From: a virus
IMG/VR virus record: IMGVR_UViG_3300011115_000445
Span: 1 to 25,156 of that record
Length of the DNA: 25,156 nucleotides
Reading direction: 5' to 3' (one strand)
Under the pieces are notes generated by a model. The model had not been told where the DNA came from, made no database searches, and saw only the letters and a list, made by a program, of their open reading frames with translations. The position numbers and the translations under genes were made by a program. Below are positions 24,499 through 25,156 of the stretch, piece after piece. Within the stretch, counting starts at the first letter, position 1; each line of letters starts with the position of its first letter.

Positions 24499-24527
24499 AC
24501 TGTAATGGCTATATGTAGGTATATCAA
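24499..24527 (-). promoter_or_regulatory. Candidate sigma-70-type promoter before the HTH gene
   Basis: In the 88-nt gap between the endolysin stop and the HTH gene, TTGATA (24527-24522) and TACAGT (24504-24499) on the minus strand are separated by 17 nt. The first matches the -35 consensus at five of six positions, the second the -10 at four. An inverted repeat TGTAGG/CCTACA (24514-24536) overlaps the -35 box. The gap is one of the widest between genes here, which favours a regulatory site, but the match is modest. Confidence 0.28.
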
Positions 24528-24544
24528 CTCCCTACAAAATTACT

Positions 24545-25096
24545 TTAAACTAGTGGTTGTCCACCAGTGAAAGCAACAACGGCTGGTGTTGGATTATCAC
24601 CAGTTACTAGTCGCAAATGCCATGGTTCGCTTGGAAAAACTTCCCAACTAAAACCAAAGTCTTTAACATTATTGATGAGCCAGGTTAGTCGTTTTGCTTC
24701 TCCTGCAGAATGAACGTCTATAGCCAAACCAAGATTATGATTTGACTTTCCTGGTGTAGCCATCATAGCCATACCCTTTTTTAGATACCAGGTTTTGCCT
24801 TCAAAGGTTTTTGTGCTTGTTCCGACAACTGGTTCCAATACGTAGCGTGACTTAAAGCCCGCCAATTGCGAGTCGTAAGTGTGATAGAGGTCGCCCGACG
24901 ACGTGGGTTTGAGTTCAAGCCCTTCCGCTGCTGCTTTGGCGACCATTGCGTTCCATGCGTCTGCTGCTCGCCAATGGAGTTTTCCACCTGTTGGGATTTT
25001 TCTGAGCAATTCTTCAGGCAATTTTCCAGGGGTTACTCCTTTTAGGTCGGCTGGCATTTTGATAGGAACAATGTAATTCCAAGCAATTTTATTCAT
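24545..25096 (-). CDS. M15 family peptidase, probable endolysin
   Basis: A 183-residue single-domain peptidase of the M15 (VanY/L-Ala-D-Glu or D-Ala-D-Ala carboxypeptidase) type. Zinc ligands are visible: H120 and D127 in SNHNLGLAIDVH, and H160 in EPWHLR, with E157 as likely general base. YDSQLAGFKSRY (74-85) is the upstream conserved part. No signal peptide and no separate wall-binding domain are seen, so it would need a holin or sit in the virion. It begins with an ATG that overlaps the previous stop (ATGA), with AAGGAAG upstream. A second M15-type domain is present in the tape measure, so this free copy is best explained as the lysis enzyme. Confidence 0.87.
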   Translation of the reverse strand: MNKIAWNYIVPIKMPADLKGVTPGKLPEELLRKIPTGGKLHWRAADAWNAMVAKAAAEGLELKPTSSGDLYHTYDSQLAGFKSRYVLEPVVGTSTKTFEGKTWYLKKGMAMMATPGKSNHNLGLAIDVHSAGEAKRLTWLINNVKDFGFSWEVFPSEPWHLRLVTGDNPTPAVVAFTGGQPLV

Positions 25097-25156
25097 TGTA
25101 CTTCCTTTGATTTGGGTTTAAGTGCTTCTTTCTTAACTTCAGCGTCTTTTCCATCT
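25093..25156 (-). CDS. C-terminal end of an unknown gene (partial)
   Basis: The last 20 codons of a gene entering from the right edge. The tail is Lys/Glu-rich (for example KDAEVKKEALKPKSKEVQ) and ends in TGA overlapping the endolysin ATG. A charged tail before an endolysin would suit a holin or another small lysis protein, but also many others. The body of the gene is outside the window. Confidence 0.6.
   Translation of the reverse strand, partial: DGKDAEVKKEALKPKSKEVQ

Noticed and set aside
1-25156. CRISPR arrays, tRNA genes, insertion sequences or anti-phage defence genes
   Set aside because: I saw no regularly spaced repeats, no cloverleaf-like sequence and no transposase or defence motifs in any convincing frame.

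Overview
This window is part of a tailed-phage genome (or a prophage-like segment): the virion-structure block of a contractile-tailed, myovirus-type phage. Every convincing gene lies on the minus strand, so transcription runs from the right edge to the left edge. Genes are packed with 1-10 nt gaps or 4-nt ATGA overlaps, and most starts carry a clear AAGGAG-type ribosome site. By eye the DNA is AT-rich. The host cannot be read off directly. The peptidoglycan-cutting enzymes and Shine-Dalgarno sites say bacterium. The proteasome/HslV-like protease, the SAP-like hypothetical protein and the small HTH protein plus metallophosphoesterase pair resemble what is found in phages of actinobacteria, possibly low-GC freshwater ones; that host guess is inference. 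Layout in transcription order. (1) Right edge, 25156-22072: the lysine-rich end of an unknown gene, an M15 peptidase endolysin, a small HTH protein, a calcineurin-like metallophosphoesterase, an HslV/20S-proteasome-like N-terminal-threonine hydrolase, and a small membrane protein. (2) Head, 22063-18059: portal, coiled-coil scaffold, N4-gp56-type major capsid protein, a perfect hairpin acting as terminator or attenuator, and a small protein. (3) A fibre-like protein, a 50-residue ORF and the neck/connector genes, 18049-14467. (4) Tail, 14412-8441: sheath, tube, a zinc-ribbon tail assembly chaperone whose coding region appears to continue in another frame, and a tape measure that carries two cell-wall-degrading domains. 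(5) Baseplate, 8439-1093: CIS-tube/LysM hub proteins, gpD-like hub, OB-fold spike, gp25, gpJ-like and gpI-like wedges, the last fused to a putative adhesin. (6) Left edge: a three-helix membrane protein, a hypothetical protein with a SAP-like motif, a complex hairpin, and the first seven codons of another gene. How it fits together: portal, scaffold and capsid protein build the prohead; the neck genes join it to a tail made of sheath, tube and tape measure; the baseplate is of the simple type shared with extracellular contractile injection systems. The tape-measure hydrolases probably open the cell wall at infection and the separate M15 enzyme probably does so at lysis. No large terminase and no classical prohead protease are seen here. 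The most interesting element is the HslV/proteasome-like protease two genes upstream of the portal, without an unfoldase partner in the window. Next is the evidence for a non-minus-one frameshift in the tail chaperone.
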